From contig PXBB01000163.1 of the NCBI GenBank assembly GCA_003565735.1, positions 1 through 41,837 on the forward strand: a DNA stretch of 41,837 nt. Reading direction: 5' to 3'. How positions within the stretch are numbered: position 1 is the stretch's first letter; every line of letters begins with the position of its first letter. The notes beneath the pieces are model-generated. The model was not told where the DNA came from. It saw only the letters and a program-made list of their open reading frames with translations, and did no database searches. The DNA comes from Bacteroidales bacterium. Its GTDB lineage: Bacteria > Bacteroidota > Bacteroidia > Bacteroidales > PXBB01. Positions 40,565 to 41,837 of this stretch are shown one piece after another. The position numbers were made by a program, and so were the translations under genes.

Positions 40565-41609
40565 AACAGTTTACATGCAACGGTGCCTAAAATTAGCTCA
40601 AAGAGGCTTTGGGCAGGTTGCTCCTAACCCAATGGTGGGATGTGTTATTGTGCATAATGGCCACATCATAGGCGAAGGCTATCATATGACATATGGTAAA
40701 GCGCACGCAGAAGTTAATGCCATTGCATCCGTTAAAGACAAATCTCTGCTCAGCAAATCTGTAATGTATGTCAGCCTGGAGCCATGCAGTCATTATGGCA
40801 AAACGCCACCCTGCACTACTGTTATAAGTAAATACAAAATCCCAACCGTTTACGTAGCTTGTAAAGATACATTCAGCGAGGTCTCCGGCAAAGGCATAGC
40901 CCAACTGATGGCAAATGGTGTTGATGTTAAAACAGGGCTATTAGAAAAAGAAGCGCGTTTTTTAAACAGACGCTTTTTCACTTTCCATGAACGTCAAAGA
41001 CCTTATATCATTCTTAAGTGGGCCCAAACCACAGACGGCTTTATTGATATTCCGGCATCCCAAAAAAGCAACAAGTCGCCCACGTGGATAACAGAACCGG
41101 AAAGCCGGGCTATCGTGCATAAATGGCGCAGCGAAGAAGACGCCATATGTGCCGGAGCTCAAACTGTACTGGCTGATAACCCCACATTGACCACAAGAGA
41201 TTGGGCAGGCAAAAATCCCTTAAGAATTACATTTGACAGAGATTTATCATTGCCATTACATCTTAATATTTTCAATTCTGATGCCGAAACGCTTATACTT
41301 AATTATAAAACCGATAAGTCTGATGGTCACATCAAATACATGCGACTAAACAGTAAGAAAAATTTTGTAGCGAACATATGCGAAATTTTGTACAAAATTC
41401 AGATACAATCTATAATCATAGAAGGTGGCACCAAGCTCATCAATACATTTATTAATGCCGGGTTATGGGATGAAGCAAGAGTGTTTACCGGTCAGGTAAA
41501 GTTTGAGTCCGGCATACGAGGACCGTCTTTAGGCTTGCTGCCAAGCGACACTATTGCCCTGGGTAAAGATGTGCTGAAGATTTATTACAACGCAAACAGC
41601 CGGTATTAA
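40554..41609 (+). CDS. ribD: Bifunctional riboflavin deaminase/reductase RibD
   Basis: The 351-residue protein carries an N-terminal cytidine-deaminase-like domain (1 to about 145) and a C-terminal reductase domain (about 150-350). H51 and E53 (KAHAEVNA) with C78 and C87 (EPCSHYGKTPPC) form the zinc site and catalytic acid. In the reductase, LKWAQTTDGFI, WRSEEDAICAGAQTVLADNP and IIIEGGTKLINTFI are typical. It performs the second and third steps of riboflavin synthesis (deamination then ribosyl reduction). It overlaps the OstA-like gene by 11 nt, so it is probably translationally coupled to envelope genes with which it shares no obvious function. Confidence 0.96.
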   Translation: MTIETVYMQRCLKLAQRGFGQVAPNPMVGCVIVHNGHIIGEGYHMTYGKAHAEVNAIASVKDKSLLSKSVMYVSLEPCSHYGKTPPCTTVISKYKIPTVYVACKDTFSEVSGKGIAQLMANGVDVKTGLLEKEARFLNRRFFTFHERQRPYIILKWAQTTDGFIDIPASQKSNKSPTWITEPESRAIVHKWRSEEDAICAGAQTVLADNPTLTTRDWAGKNPLRITFDRDLSLPLHLNIFNSDAETLILNYKTDKSDGHIKYMRLNSKKNFVANICEILYKIQIQSIIIEGGTKLINTFINAGLWDEARVFTGQVKFESGIRGPSLGLLPSDTIALGKDVLKIYYNANSRY

Positions 41610-41678
41610 GAAGCAAGTTAGTGCTAAAAACGTTTCTATTACTTATAAAACAAAATAAACGCTAAACAAAAAACACCG

Positions 41679-41837
41679 ATGTTTGTATTTGTTTATATAC
41701 TGCTGTCATCGGTTTTTATAGCCCAACCGGCAGAAAACCACACCATTTATTTTGACACTGAAAAAAAGGAGCAGAACCACTTTGAAAATAAAACATTCAA
41801 AAAGAACAGCGTGTATATTGAGTTGTTAGGAAATGGA
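41679..41837 (+). CDS. Start of a probable outer-membrane barrel protein (partial)
   Basis: An open frame from the ATG at 41679 runs 53 codons to the window edge. It begins with a short signal peptide (FVFVYILLSSVFIAQPAE), then charged residues, and reaches NSVYIELLGNG, a phrase typical of the first strand of small Bacteroidetes outer-membrane barrels of unknown function. It lies 69 nt after ribD in the same direction. The remainder is outside the window, so the family is tentative. Confidence 0.6.
   Translation, partial: MFVFVYILLSSVFIAQPAENHTIYFDTEKKEQNHFENKTFKKNSVYIELLGNG

Noticed and set aside
1-41837. tRNA, rRNA, CRISPR arrays, insertion sequences or defence genes
   Set aside because: Reading both strands, I saw no tRNA T-loop-like sequence in a gap of suitable size, no regularly spaced repeats and no transposase, integrase or restriction-like protein.

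Overview
The window reads as chromosomal DNA of a Bacteroidetes (Bacteroidota) bacterium. The evidence is AT-rich coding with long A/T runs, hardly any Shine-Dalgarno sequences, several TAnnTTTG -7 boxes, families largely confined to this phylum (DUF3822, DUF4270, the Bacteroidetes-type LptD and OstA-like proteins, the MMPL/acyltransferase/methyltransferase fusion), and a secreted nuclease with a type IX secretion (T9SS) tail. The order level cannot be fixed from sequence alone. I see no mobile element, CRISPR array, rRNA, tRNA or recognisable defence island; most of the window is core metabolism and envelope biogenesis.

Layout. 1-1365 (-): a DUF3822 protein (partial) and a membrane-anchored unknown. 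1804-2562 (+): a small outer-membrane barrel. 2578-4220 (-): a NarL-type response regulator and its membrane-embedded histidine kinase, overlapping by 4 nt. 4373-8072 (+): a likely operon of a YghO-like GNAT acyltransferase, an SDR reductase, the tRNA methyltransferase MnmD, phosphatidylserine synthase and PurS. 8076-9884 (-): a divergent transglutaminase-fold protein and a uridine phosphorylase. 10288-12195 (+): a UbiD-type decarboxylase. 12390-17392 (+): a GT2-DUF2062 protein translationally coupled to a 1280-residue trifunctional lipid or pigment export/assembly protein. 17452-21616 (-): RadA, then PanC, PanD, a YbhN-like membrane protein and a heptose-1-phosphate adenylyltransferase. 21827-25846 (+): a truncated starch-synthase-like protein, a DUF4270 lipoprotein and GlmS. 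25897-28183 (-): ChaN-like and SpoIID-like proteins. 28254-31922 (-): SufD, SufC, SufB. 32020-33888 (-): the T9SS endonuclease. 33951-36620 (-): LptD, divergent from 36820-41609 (+): amidase-SPOR, an MCE protein, an OstA/LptA-like protein and RibD. 41679 to the end (+): the start of another outer-membrane protein.

How the parts fit. Envelope construction is the main theme: LPS transport (LptD, OstA-like), lipid trafficking (MCE/MlaD), peptidoglycan hydrolysis (amidase, SpoIID), LPS heptose activation, phospholipid synthesis (PssA), amino-sugar supply (GlmS) and the MMPL trifunctional locus. The most interesting proposal is that the coupled GNAT-SDR pair upstream of PssA is part of bacterial sphingolipid (ceramide) synthesis, possibly controlled by the divergent, DesK-like kinase/regulator pair. 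This is inference, not shown by the sequence. Other points of interest are an 82-bp palindromic intergenic element, two apparent pseudoenzymes, an orphan PurS, a cysteine-rich SufD tail and several genes whose only sensible start is TTG or GTG.
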